Source of the DNA: RPQJ01 sp963746325
GTDB lineage: Bacteria > Pseudomonadota > Gammaproteobacteria > Steroidobacterales > Steroidobacteraceae
Reading direction: 5' to 3'
NCBI GenBank assembly: GCA_963746325.1
Contig: CAVVBC010000024.1
Coordinates: 1-64,000, forward strand
Length of the DNA: 64,000 bases
The translations under genes were made by a program, and so were the position numbers. Shown piece after piece: positions 55,697 through 64,000 of this stretch (within the stretch, counting starts at the first letter, position 1; each line of letters opens with the position of its first letter). The notes beneath the pieces are model-generated. The model was not told the origin of the DNA. It saw only the letters and a program-made list of their open reading frames with translations, and did no database searches.

Positions 55697-56103
55697 ACGG
55701 CGTCGCGCTGGCGCGGCGCTGCATCGCCGGCGGCGCGGCCCTGATGCTGGTCGCGGTGATCCTCGGCGCATTCGGCGCGCACGGCTTGCAATCGGTGCTG
55801 ACGCCGAAGCAACTCGCCAGTTACGTCACCGGCGTCACGTACCAGCAACTGCACTCGCTGGGCCTGGTGCTGATCGGCGTGATCGCCAGCGTGACGCCCC
55901 CGTCACCCTGGCTCCGACGCGCTGCGATCCTGTTCCTGGTCGGCATCGCGCTGTTCTCGGGCTCGATCTACGCCATGACGTTCGGCGCACCGCGGTGGTT
56001 GGGGATGGTCGCCCCGGTGGGCGGCACCAGCTTCATGCTCGGCTGGGCCGCGATCGCGACTCACGCCCTCCGCGCCCGGGGCGCAGCACAGGTCCGCCAG
56101 TGA
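55693..56103 (+). CDS. DUF423 small membrane protein (YgdD-like)
   Basis: A 136-residue protein with four predicted membrane helices. Family features are VAVILGAFGAHGL near the N-terminus, YQQLHSLGLVLIGV in the middle and SGSIYAMTFGAPRWLGMVAP followed by GG later. It is coupled to yggX through an ATGA overlap. The function is unknown. Its final codons and TGA stop fall inside repeat element E (GTCCGCCAGTGACGCG), so the element has replaced or trimmed its natural 3' end. Confidence 0.88.
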   Translation: MNGVALARRCIAGGAALMLVAVILGAFGAHGLQSVLTPKQLASYVTGVTYQQLHSLGLVLIGVIASVTPPSPWLRRAAILFLVGIALFSGSIYAMTFGAPRWLGMVAPVGGTSFMLGWAAIATHALRARGAAQVRQ

Positions 56104-56431
56104 CGCGTTGCGTGCGCTCGATCCGGTGCCTGTCACCGAGCTTGGAAAGGCAGACACGCGCTCTGTGACAGGCACCGGATCGAGCGCTCTGGCAGCGGCG
56201 CAGGCTGGCATGTCGCAAGCGTCCGACCCGGGACCGTTCCCAGAGCGCGTGTCTGCCTTTCCAAGCTCGGGGAACGGTCCCGGGTCGGACGCGCCAGCGA
56301 CCGGTCGCCCTCGCGGTTCGGCGCGCGGTGTCGACTTGGAATCCGGCGCGGCTGACCTTGAGTGCTCGGTGACAGGCTCCGGATCGAGCGCACGCAACGC
56401 GTCACTTGCGGACCTGGGCAGAGCTTCCCTA
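56083..56431. repeat. Composite hairpin element E (full length, inverted)
   Basis: The same layout as element C in reverse. Hairpins lie at 56114-56187 (23-bp perfect stem) and 56220-56291 (22-bp perfect stem), with loops GGAAAGGCAGACAC at 56144-56157 and its complement at 56249-56262. A right outer arm lies at 56369-56391. The left end runs into the DUF423 gene and the right end forms the mutY stop codon. Confidence 0.85.
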
Positions 56432-57472
56432 ACGCGGAATTCTCCCGAGCAGCGTGGCGATGGGCTTCGGCAGGCCGACCGCAGCCGGGGCCGCGACGTC
56501 GTACCAGCGGTAGCGATCATCGTCGCGCAGTGACGACGACTTGCCGGCACACTGCACCCGCAGCGGCTTCAACTCATAGTCGAAGTGACTGAACGCATGG
56601 TCGAGCGGCGCGTCCGCTTGCGCGGCCGACGGGCGTGCAAGGTGCTCGCGGCACCACTGCTCTGCGTGCTCGCGCGTCGGAAACTCGGGCAGTCCCCACA
56701 GTCCGCCCCAGATGCCGGTCGGCGGCCGCCGCTCGAGCAGCACGCTGGTGCCGCGTTGCGCCAGCAGCACCCACGCCGCGCGACTCGGCCGCGCCTTGCG
56801 CGGCCTGGGCGCAGGGAACAGGTGCTGCGTGTCGTTGCGGCGCGCAATGCACGCTGCCGTCAGCGGACACAGCAGGCACGCGGGGTTTGCGCGCGTGCAG
56901 ACCGTCGCGCCCAGGTCCATGATCGCTTGCGTGTAGTCATCGATGCCAGCGTGCGGCGTGCAGGCTTCGGCCAGCGCCCAGAGCTGGCGCTCCACCGCCG
57001 CGTCGCCCGGGTAACCCGCGACGGCGAAGTAACGCGCCAGCACGCGCCGCACGTTGCCGTCCAGGATCGAATGCCGCTCGCCGCGTGCAAGCGCGAGGAT
57101 CGCACCGGCCGTGGATCGCCCGATTCCCGGCAACTGCACGACTTCGTCGATCGACGCCGGGAAATCGCCGGCGTAACGCTGCACCAGGATCTGCGCGGTC
57201 CGCTGCAGGTTGCGGGCCCGTGCGTAGTACCCCAGGCCCGACCACAGGTGCAGCACCTCGTCGGGCTGCGCGTGGGCCAGGTCCTGCACGGTGGGAAAGC
57301 GCGCCATGAAGCGTTCGTAGTACCCGATGACGGTGCCGACCTGGGTCTGCTGCAACATGATCTCGGAGACCCACACCCGGTACGGCGTGCGGTCGCGCTG
57401 CCAGGGCAGGTCCTTGCGCCCGTCGGTCGCGTGCCACCGCAGGAGCGCCGGAGCCAGATCTGCGGCAGTCAC
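56429..57472 (-). CDS. mutY: Adenine DNA glycosylase MutY
   Basis: Removes adenine mispaired with 8-oxoguanine. The N-terminal catalytic domain contains PYRVWVSEIMLQQTQV with the catalytic Glu, and the HhH-GPD stretch LPGIGRSTAGAILA followed by DGNVRRVL. A [4Fe-4S] loop is seen as CTRANPACLLCPLTAAC. The C-terminal NUDIX-like domain recognises 8-oxoG. It is 347 residues. The TAG stop is supplied by element E. The start overlaps the stop of the upstream TPR gene (ATGA). Confidence 0.95.
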   Translation of the reverse strand: MTAADLAPALLRWHATDGRKDLPWQRDRTPYRVWVSEIMLQQTQVGTVIGYYERFMARFPTVQDLAHAQPDEVLHLWSGLGYYARARNLQRTAQILVQRYAGDFPASIDEVVQLPGIGRSTAGAILALARGERHSILDGNVRRVLARYFAVAGYPGDAAVERQLWALAEACTPHAGIDDYTQAIMDLGATVCTRANPACLLCPLTAACIARRNDTQHLFPAPRPRKARPSRAAWVLLAQRGTSVLLERRPPTGIWGGLWGLPEFPTREHAEQWCREHLARPSAAQADAPLDHAFSHFDYELKPLRVQCAGKSSSLRDDDRYRWYDVAAPAAVGLPKPIATLLGRIPR

Positions 57473-59299
57473 GAAGCGCAGACGAGCGCGCGGTCGCCGG
57501 TACCGGCGCGGCAGCCGTCCGGGTAGCCGTACTGCTTCCAGTAGTCGACGAGGCCGATCCGTTGCGCGAGCTCGGCGAATCGCGGGTCGCTGCGGAATCG
57601 GCGCGCATCAGGCGACCAGAGGTGCAGCAGGTTCAGCGTGTGCACCCAGGCCAGGCGATCTTCATCGAGGGTGTCGTCGATGATCTGGTAGACGAGGTCC
57701 GTCTGGCCCAGTTGCAGATAGGGCTGTACCAGGTCGACCTGGCGCGCAACCTTGGGATCGACTGCGCGCAGCTTGGCAACCATCGCCGGCCGCTGCGCAG
57801 GGTCGGCGATGGCGTCGACGTACGGGCCCAGCTCGGGCTTCAATTCGTCGGGCACCTCGCCCTGGGCGAGCAGCAGGCGCTTCGCCTCCTCCCACTGGCC
57901 GCGGCGCATGGCCACCGTCGCGCCTACGCCATCACTGCCGCTGCTGGAGGCCCAGTTCGCGCGCGAGCTTCGCGTAGCGCAGCGCAGCGTCGTCCTCGCC
58001 GCGCATCAGGTACATCCCGCTCAGGTTCGACGCGAGCACCGGCGAGGTCGGATCGAGTTCATACGCGCGCCGCGCCTGCTCCAGGGCGGCGTCGAGGCGG
58101 CCCACCTTGCCGAGCAGGATCGAGTACCAGTGATGCGGCGTGGGTTCGTTCGGTTCGAGCGAAATGGCGAAGAAGAAGCCGGACTCGGCGTCCAGCAGGT
58201 TGCCCTGGTCGGAATTGCTCTGCGCGAGCACCGCGTGCGCCTCGCCGATGTTGGGATCGAGCGCGAGCGCCTGCAGCGCCGACTGCTCCGCCAGGCTCGA
58301 GAATTTCGGCTCGTCCCCCTTGTCCTTGGTGTAGCCGGGCAGCACGACGTAGGCCGACGCAAGCGCCGCATGCGCCCGGGCAAACGCAGGGTCACGGGCG
58401 AGTGCCGCCTGGTACATGTCGATCGCACGCATCAGGTTGTCCTCGCCGCGGCGCTTCCAGATGGCCCGCCCCTGCAGGTAGAGCTCATACGCCTCGACGT
58501 TCTGCGTCGGCGCCTGGTCGCGCTGCGCGAGCGCCTGCTCGTTGGGCGCCAGCTCGATCCGGAGCTTGGCGACGATTGCCTTCGCGATCTCGTCCTGCAC
58601 CGCGAAGATGTCCTGCAGCTTGCGATCGTAGGTTTCGGACCAGAGGTGGAAGCCGGTCTCCGTGTCGATCAGCTGCGCCGTGACCCGCACCTGTTCGCCG
58701 GACTGGCGCACGCTGCCCTCGAGCACGGTCTCGACGCCGAGCTCCTTGCCGACTTCGCGGATGTCGACGTTGCGTCCCTTGAACGCGAATGCCGACGTGC
58801 GCGCCGCAACCTTCAGCCCGGGCACGCGAGCCAGGAGGTTGAGCAGTTCTTCCGACATGCCGTCGCTGAAGTAATCCTTGCTCGCGTCGCCACTCAGGTT
58901 GGTGAACGGCAGCACCGCGATCGAGCCGTGCTTGCCGGACGCTTCAGCGCGTCCCAGGCCGCGCTCGTAGAGCAGGTAACCCAGCCCGGCCATGGCCAGC
59001 AGCACCGCGACGCCAAAGGCGGCACGGGTGCGAAACTGCATCTGCGGGCGGCTCTCGTCCGCAGGCAGCGGCTCGGTGCGCTGGATGCCCGTCGGGCTGA
59101 CGTCGAAGATCCAGGCCAGCACCATGGCGATCGGGAAGCCGACCAGCAGGAACACGACCAGGAAGGTCATTGCCCATCCCGGCACGCCCAGCGCGGGCAG
59201 CACGACGGAAGCGGACTCCGTCACCGCCCATGCGACTGCGCCGTACGCGACGGCCACCTTGCCGACGCGACGGCGCCTGATTTCAGCGAGGAAAGCCAT
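57469..59299 (-). CDS. TolB-like/TPR membrane regulator protein, one frameshift
   Basis: Two membrane spans near the N-terminus (about residues 16-65), one further span, then an FlgO/TolB-like domain starting GSIAVLPFTNLSGDASKDYF with LGVETVLEGSVRQSGEQVRV. TPR repeats follow (AIDMYQAALARDPAFARAHA and later units). A frame change at about 57940 separates the last ~150 residues, which continue in the 57469-57915 frame. Such proteins often act in signal transduction with adenylate cyclase-type or winged-helix domains; none is seen here. The role is unknown. Confidence 0.8.
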
Positions 59300-59381
59300 G
59301 CGCTGCCTGTATCGTCATTCCCACCCTGGGTCAGACGGCGACATTGTCGCTCAATCCGCGACGCGATCGAATCCCGGCAAG

Positions 59382-60302
59382 CTACTTCCGGCAGACGCCC
59401 ACGTCGCCATTCAGCGTCTTGATCCGCACGCGCGCGGTGCCGGCGCCTTCGCGGTGGCGCCACTCGCGGCCCGGCGCGTATTCGCTGGTGCGCACGGCCT
59501 TGGGGCCGAAGCAGTTGCGGATTTCGCCGTTGAAGCTCGAGACTTCGAATTCCGCACCCAGCGGGCCGGTCAGGTCAAGCCGGACGTCGCCGCTGATGCT
59601 CTCGATGTCCACGCGCGCATCCGCTGCCAGTTGGCCGGTCACTGCCAGGTCACCGCTCGTGGATCGCAGCCGCGACCGTGTGATCTCGCCCACGCCCAGC
59701 GTGAAATCGCCGCTGACCGTGCTGCCGTTCACCTCGCCCGCCACCCGGCTCGCGCGCACGTCCCCGCTGACCGTCGTGATCGACACCAGCCCCTTCCTGG
59801 CCGAACCCGTGATCTCGACGTCACCGCTCACCGTCCGGCATTCGATGTCCTCGCCGCTCGCCTCGGTGCGCACGTTGCCGCTCACGGACTGCAGTCGCTG
59901 CATGCCCGCCACGCCCTGGGCCGCTACATCGGCGCTCACCGTGTTGACGGACAGCGTGGATCCTGCCGGCACCTTGACGATCAGGTCGGTGTCGTCCAGG
60001 TCGTTGGACCGTGACGGCAGGACCACCTTGATGCGGGTGACGTTGTCGCCCTTGGTGAAATCGAGGCGCTCGGTGCCCTTGCCGAGTTCGCCCGTGACCT
60101 CGACCTCGTTGCGGTCCCAGCCCGTGACGATCACGCTGCCCGCGGTGTTCGAGATCTCGACCAGACCGGCCGCGGCGGCCGCCGTGCGCTTGTTGATCGG
60201 CGTGCCGGCGGCGGCGGCCAGCGGCAGTGCGAGGCCGAGCGTGAGCGCGCAGGACATGAGCCTGCAGGCATGGAGGTTGCGGGTGGTGATCGTGGTCTTC
60301 AT
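59382..60302 (-). CDS. DUF4097 beta-strand repeat protein
   Basis: A secreted 306-residue protein. The signal peptide covers about residues 1-32 (LMSCALTLGLALPLAAAAG). The rest is a right-handed beta-helix-like run of short strands with the recurring pattern TVSGDV/SVSGNV/TTSGD (e.g. ECRTVSGDVEITGSARKGLV). The start overlaps the stop of the membrane anti-sigma-like gene. It is the last gene of an ECF sigma operon, a layout often seen for DUF4097. Function unknown. Confidence 0.83.
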   Translation of the reverse strand: MKTTITTRNLHACRLMSCALTLGLALPLAAAAGTPINKRTAAAAAGLVEISNTAGSVIVTGWDRNEVEVTGELGKGTERLDFTKGDNVTRIKVVLPSRSNDLDDTDLIVKVPAGSTLSVNTVSADVAAQGVAGMQRLQSVSGNVRTEASGEDIECRTVSGDVEITGSARKGLVSITTVSGDVRASRVAGEVNGSTVSGDFTLGVGEITRSRLRSTSGDLAVTGQLAADARVDIESISGDVRLDLTGPLGAEFEVSSFNGEIRNCFGPKAVRTSEYAPGREWRHREGAGTARVRIKTLNGDVGVCRK

Positions 60303-61036
60303 AGCTGCATCCTTTTCTCGCCCGCTGGCGCTGGTGCGCGCTGGAGGCTCTCGGTCAACTGGTTCACGTTCGACAGGACAGCCAGTTCGTCCTGGTAGGT
60401 CTTGAGCAGCAACTCCTCGAGCAGCGGGTCGCCCGGCTGCGCCGCGAGCGCGACATTGATCTCGTCGGCGGCACGGCGCATCTCGCCGAGGTTGAACTCG
60501 AGCTTCGCGCGCGCGGCCGGCGGCATGACTGCGATGCGTTCTTCGAGCATGCGCGTGAGCCGCTCCCGGGCCACGAGGTACTCGCCATCCAGCCTGCCCG
60601 TCGGACCGAACGCGGCAGGCAGGACGATTGCGCCGCCCTGCGCCGTACCGGGCAATGCGCCGGAATCCTTCGGCGCGGGAGCGGCCGCCGCAGCTGCGCT
60701 GGCCTCCTGGCTGGACGTCTGAATGGCCGTCTGGCTGGCAGACTGGCTGGTCTGCGGGCTCCGGTCGAGCAAGCCTGCGGTAAGCAGCGACGAGCCTGCG
60801 ACCAGCACCAGCGCCGCGGCGGCTTGCCACGCCCAGGCGGGCCGTCGCGGCACGGGCTGCAGCGGAACTGCGGCCTGCTCGATGCGGACGGCGATTCCCG
60901 GCCACAGGTCGCGGCCGGGTTCCACCTCGGCGGGCAATGCCCGCAGTTGTGCGTCGAGTTGCGTGTCGAGCTGCAGGTCAGGTCGTGTGTCGAACCTTGT
61001 TACGGGGTCCGGCGGCTGGCGTTCGTCGTGCGTCAT
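60299..61036 (-). CDS. Putative anti-sigma factor (membrane protein)
   Basis: A 245-residue protein with one membrane span (AWQAAAALVLVAGSSLLTAG, about residues 68-87). The short cytoplasmic N-terminus is acidic and Asp-rich, and the periplasmic part has a Ser/Ala-rich linker then a helical domain (LEFNLGEMRRAADEINVALA). No zinc finger is visible. The position between an ECF sigma gene and DUF4097, with ATGA overlaps on both sides, supports an anti-sigma role. Confidence 0.75.
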   Translation of the reverse strand: MTHDERQPPDPVTRFDTRPDLQLDTQLDAQLRALPAEVEPGRDLWPGIAVRIEQAAVPLQPVPRRPAWAWQAAAALVLVAGSSLLTAGLLDRSPQTSQSASQTAIQTSSQEASAAAAAAPAPKDSGALPGTAQGGAIVLPAAFGPTGRLDGEYLVARERLTRMLEERIAVMPPAARAKLEFNLGEMRRAADEINVALAAQPGDPLLEELLLKTYQDELAVLSNVNQLTESLQRAPAPAGEKRMQL

Positions 61037-61620
61037 GCTCCTTCTCCGTATCCGAGTCGTGCCTGCAGCAAGGAGCGCGCCCGGTGCAGCTGCGCCTTGC
61101 AGGTCCCGACAGCGACGCCGAGCAGCTGCGCGGCTTCCTCGTGCGAGTGGCCGTACAATCCAACCAGCACCAGCACGTGCCGGGCGCCCGTGGGCAGTCC
61201 CGCGATCGCCGCTTCCACGTCGCGGCTGCGGCCTGGATCCTCGCCCAGCGGATCGGCCAACCTGTCGGCGACCTCGCGCTCGATCGAATCGCCCTCGCCC
61301 AGCAGCTCCTGGCGGCGCCGCACCTGCTGCAACACCGTGTTGACGGCGATGCGGTGCAGCCAGGTTGCAAACGTGCTGCGGGTCTCGAACCGGCCAAGAT
61401 TGCGCCAGGCCTGCACGAAGGCTTCCTGTACGCAGTCCTCGGCGGTCGCCGCATTGCCCGTCATGCGCAGGCACAGGGCATGCACACGCGGCGCGTGACG
61501 CCGATAGAGCTGCTCGAACGCCGGCGTGGAGCCGCCCGCGGCGGACGCGACCAGTTGCCGCTCGGTGGCGGCATCGCGCGCACGCTGCAACTCGTCCACG
61601 ACAGCCCCCGGCTGCAACAA
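61033..61620 (-). CDS. ECF-type RNA polymerase sigma factor
   Basis: A 195-residue sigma-70-family regulator. Region 2: AFEQLYRRHAPRVHALCLRM, EDCVQEAFVQAWRNLGRFE and FATWLHRIAVNTVL. Region 4: LPTGARHVLVLVGLYGHSHE then GVAVGTCKAQLHRARSLL. The start is a TTG at 61620, backed by GAGGTGA five bases upstream. It leads a sigma / anti-sigma-like / DUF4097 operon. Confidence 0.9.
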   Translation of the reverse strand: MLQPGAVVDELQRARDAATERQLVASAAGGSTPAFEQLYRRHAPRVHALCLRMTGNAATAEDCVQEAFVQAWRNLGRFETRSTFATWLHRIAVNTVLQQVRRRQELLGEGDSIEREVADRLADPLGEDPGRSRDVEAAIAGLPTGARHVLVLVGLYGHSHEEAAQLLGVAVGTCKAQLHRARSLLQARLGYGEGA

Positions 61621-61784
61621 GAGTCACCTCGCTGATCCCCGTCGCACCTTGCAGGCGGGTCCGGCCCGACACACGCCACCCGGTGGCCCGGTCGTGCCGC
61701 TATGTCCAGTCAGATGCGGCACCGGCGCAAAAGGTTTATGCGGCTCGCCGGGGCGAGCCGTGACCGCACGCCCGCCGGCGAGGC

Positions 61785-63101
61785 TCAGCGCCCCTGAGCT
61801 CCCTGCAGGAAGTCGACGGTGGCGCCGAGCAGCGTCTTGAGCGCGACGGGCAGCGAGCCCTCGTCGATGAAGAATTGCGGCGAGTGGTTGCTCGGCGCCG
61901 TGGCCGCATCCCGGCCTGCCGGCGTGACGCCGACGAAATAGAAGAACGCCGGCACCACGCTGCCGTAGTAGGCGTAGTCCTCGGAACCCGTGACGAACGG
62001 CATCACCGTCACTTTGTCGCGGCCGGCCACTCGCTGCAGCGAGGCAACCGCGCGCGCGGTGAGCGCCGGATCGTTCACGACCACCGGATTGGGATCGTCG
62101 CCCAGCTCGAATTCGACAGTGGCGCCCTGCGCCGCGGCGACGCCTTCTGCGGTGCGCCTGATGCTGTCGATGATCTGCGTCCGGACAGCCGGGTCGAAGG
62201 TGCGGAAGGTGCCCACCATTTCAACCGAGTCGGGAATGATGTTGTTGCGGATGCCGCCCTTGATCGCGCCCACCGAGACCACCGCGGGGTAGCGCGTGAT
62301 GTCGACCTGGCGGCTCACGATCGTCTGCATCGCGCCCACGATCTGCGCCGCCGTGACGATCGGATCGACGCCGTTCCAGGGCCGCGAGCCGTGGGTCTGC
62401 CGGCCCTTCACGACCATCTTGAAACGGTCCGAAGCCGCCATCAGCGAGCCTTCGCGGTAGCCGATCATGCCCGTATTCAACGCCGACCACAGGTGCAGCC
62501 CGAGCATGGCATCGGGCTTGGTGGTGGCGAACAGGCCTTCGTCCAGCATCAGGCTCGCGCCGCCGCGCTCGCCGTCGGGCGCGCCTTCTTCGGCCGGCTG
62601 GAACACGAACATCACCGTGCCGGGCAACTCGGCCCTCATGCCCGCCAGGACTTTGGCCGCTCCCAGCAGGACAGCCGTGTGCCCGTCGTGGCCGCAGGCA
62701 TGCATCACGCCCACTTTCTCGCCGCGATATTCGGCCGTTGCCACCGACTTGAACGGCACGTCCACCTGCTCGGTGACGGGCAGCGCGTCCATGTCGGCGC
62801 GCAATGCGATCGTCGGGCCGGGCTTGCCGCCGCGCAGGATGCCGACCACGCCGGTGTGTGCGATGCCGGTCCGCACTTCGAGCCCCAGCGCGCGCAGTTC
62901 TTCGGCCACGATCTTCGAGGTGCGGACTTCGCGGTTGCTGAGTTCAGGGTGCTGATGGAAATCGCGGCGCCAGGCGAGGACCTGCGGCATGGCAGCGGTT
63001 GCCGCAGCCTGCAGGCTGGCGTCGCTGACAGCGGCCCCGGCGGGGCTCGCCACGGTCAAGAGCCACAGCAAGGACGAAGTCACGACGACGCGTTGATTCA
63101 T
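61785..63101 (-). CDS. M20 family amidohydrolase (secreted)
   Basis: A metallopeptidase-like hydrolase of the M20D group that deacylates N-acyl amino acids. A signal peptide (about residues 1-23, ending SPAGAA) precedes WRRDFHQHPELSNREVRTSK. Metal-site motifs are MHACGHDGHTAVLLGAA and QPAEEGAPDGERGGA. A later HSPQFFIDE completes the site. The ATG at 63101 gives 438 residues; a longer frame lacks support. It diverges from the gamma-glutamyltransferase gene, so both may handle extracellular amides or peptides. Confidence 0.9.
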   Translation of the reverse strand: MNQRVVVTSSLLWLLTVASPAGAAVSDASLQAAATAAMPQVLAWRRDFHQHPELSNREVRTSKIVAEELRALGLEVRTGIAHTGVVGILRGGKPGPTIALRADMDALPVTEQVDVPFKSVATAEYRGEKVGVMHACGHDGHTAVLLGAAKVLAGMRAELPGTVMFVFQPAEEGAPDGERGGASLMLDEGLFATTKPDAMLGLHLWSALNTGMIGYREGSLMAASDRFKMVVKGRQTHGSRPWNGVDPIVTAAQIVGAMQTIVSRQVDITRYPAVVSVGAIKGGIRNNIIPDSVEMVGTFRTFDPAVRTQIIDSIRRTAEGVAAAQGATVEFELGDDPNPVVVNDPALTARAVASLQRVAGRDKVTVMPFVTGSEDYAYYGSVVPAFFYFVGVTPAGRDAATAPSNHSPQFFIDEGSLPVALKTLLGATVDFLQGAQGR

Positions 63102-63173
63102 GGTGCCGGCCCGGGTAGCAAGGAACGAAGTGCCGCAGCATACTGCACGCACCGCATCGACAGTGAGACCGCG

Positions 63174-64000
63174 ATGACCCCACGACGCACGTCGATTGCG
63201 GCCCTTGCCGCAGCGAGCCTGATCCTCATGAGCACCAGCATGCCGCCGGCCCAGGGCCAGTCCTACTCACCCGCGATCGCCCGCTCGATCGCCAAGACGC
63301 AGAAGCCGCCGCTGCACGGCCAGCACTGGATGGCGATCACCGGCAAGCCGCTCGGCGCGACGGCGGGCGCGATGATGTTCCAGCGCGGCGGCAACGCCGT
63401 CGATGCCGCGTGCGCGATGATCGCCGCGACCTCGACGATGTGGGACGTGCTGCACTGGGGCGGCGAAACCCAGGCGCTGGTGTATGACCCGCGCAGCAAG
63501 CAGGTGATCGCCATCAACGGGCTCGGCGTCGCGCCCACCGGCGCGACAGCGGAGTTCTACAAGTCCAAGGGGTTCAAGTTTCCGCCCGCCTATGGCCCGC
63601 TCGCGGCGGTGACGCCGGGCACGCCGGGCGGCCTGATCCTGATGCTGCAGGAGTTCGGCACGCTGTCACTCGCCGAGGTGCTGCAACCCGCGATCGAGCT
63701 GGCCGATGGCTACCCGATCGACGGCGAGACGGCCGACCTCATCGAGCGCTGGAAGACCAAGCTCAAGGAGTGGCCGTACTCGAAGCAGGTCATGCTGCCG
63801 CACGCGGGCGCGGAACGCGAAGCCCCGCGTGCGGGCGAAATCTTCCGCCAGCCCGATCTCGCCGCCACCCTGCGCAAGATGGTGGAGGCCGAGCAGCAGG
63901 CTCTGGCTGCCGGCAAGTCGCGCCAGGAGGCGCTGCAGGCCGCCTACGATCGCTTCTATCGTGGCGACATCGCGCAGGAATTCGTGCGTGGCACGCAGGA
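63174..64000 (+). CDS. Gamma-glutamyltransferase family protein (5' part only)
   Basis: An open reading frame that runs off the window end. The signal peptide MTPRRTSIAALAAASLILMS is followed by a Gln-rich cleavage region. GATAGAMMFQRGGNAVDAAC and the following AAVTPGTPGGLILMLQEFGT match the family; AVTVPGxPxG-type strands carry the substrate pocket. The catalytic Thr of the small subunit lies beyond the window. It is 73 bp from the divergent M20 gene. Confidence 0.85.
   Translation, partial: MTPRRTSIAALAAASLILMSTSMPPAQGQSYSPAIARSIAKTQKPPLHGQHWMAITGKPLGATAGAMMFQRGGNAVDAACAMIAATSTMWDVLHWGGETQALVYDPRSKQVIAINGLGVAPTGATAEFYKSKGFKFPPAYGPLAAVTPGTPGGLILMLQEFGTLSLAEVLQPAIELADGYPIDGETADLIERWKTKLKEWPYSKQVMLPHAGAEREAPRAGEIFRQPDLAATLRKMVEAEQQALAAGKSRQEALQAAYDRFYRGDIAQEFVRGTQ

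Overview
The window is a 64 kb, high-GC stretch of a gammaproteobacterial chromosome. The conserved order cca - folK/folB - tsaD - rpsU - yqeY - dnaG - rpoD, the mutY-yggX pair, a HiPIP electron carrier and a KgtP/GltS/TAXI transporter set all fit that class. The lineage may be near Steroidobacterales/Nevskiales, but this is inference only. Several genes (nrdJ, M48 protease, sulfatase, ATP-grasp, PQQ dehydrogenase, SDR, FAD enzyme, TPR protein) are split by frameshifts while protein conservation continues across each break. One break can be traced to a G-run. Draft or long-read sequence errors are therefore more likely than many real pseudogenes. The first 3 kb is the worst.

Layout. 1-3.5 kb: B12-dependent ribonucleotide reductase nrdJ with NrdR and DnaA boxes upstream. 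3.5-13.2 kb: HtrA protease, NDUFA9-like epimerase, predicted aminopeptidase, cca, MidA methyltransferase, a pteridine reductase-folK-folB group, tsaD, rpsU and yqeY. 13.2-16.8 kb: an island that splits the macromolecular-synthesis operon, holding an IS1182-family element and two lower-GC unknown genes, bracketed by two perfect hairpins. 16.9-21.3 kb: dnaG and rpoD, the latter with a histone-H1-like N-terminal extension. 21.6-26.4 kb: a gltS / TAXI / MHS transporter operon and a beta-carbonic anhydrase. 26.5-33.6 kb: a 38-residue Lys/Ala protein, then a cyanophycin locus (iadA, cyanophycinase, cphA, Mur-ligase paralogue). 34-39.6 kb: M48 protease, membrane sulfatase, methyltransferase and ATP-grasp. 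39.7-40.5 kb: a tRNA-Ile(CAU) interrupted by a group I intron, next to an HNH nuclease gene. 40.5-44.2 kb: PQQ sugar dehydrogenase, ECF sigma/anti-sigma pair, SDR. 44.2-49.4 kb: ilvE and the branched-chain 2-oxoacid dehydrogenase genes (E2, E1beta, E1alpha) with an Lrp-type regulator. 49.7-57.5 kb: TPP enzyme, FAD enzyme, membrane flippase-like protein, HiPIP, Hsp20, rraA, yggX, DUF423, mutY. 57.5-64 kb: TPR/TolB-like protein, DUF4097 protein with its ECF sigma operon, M20 amidohydrolase and the start of a gamma-glutamyltransferase.

The most unusual signal is a family of eight long hairpins that share an exact 14-nt loop (GGAAAGGCAGACAC or its reverse complement) on four unrelated stems. Six occur as three composite 260-360 bp elements (33632-33992, 49429-49691, 56083-56431), each holding two hairpins with loops in opposite orientation. 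Four of the six element ends supply the TAG stop codon of the adjacent gene. The other two hairpins, also oppositely oriented, bracket the 3.3 kb island between yqeY and dnaG. I do not recognise this family; it looks like an undescribed mobile or REP-like system whose loop, not stem, is under constraint.
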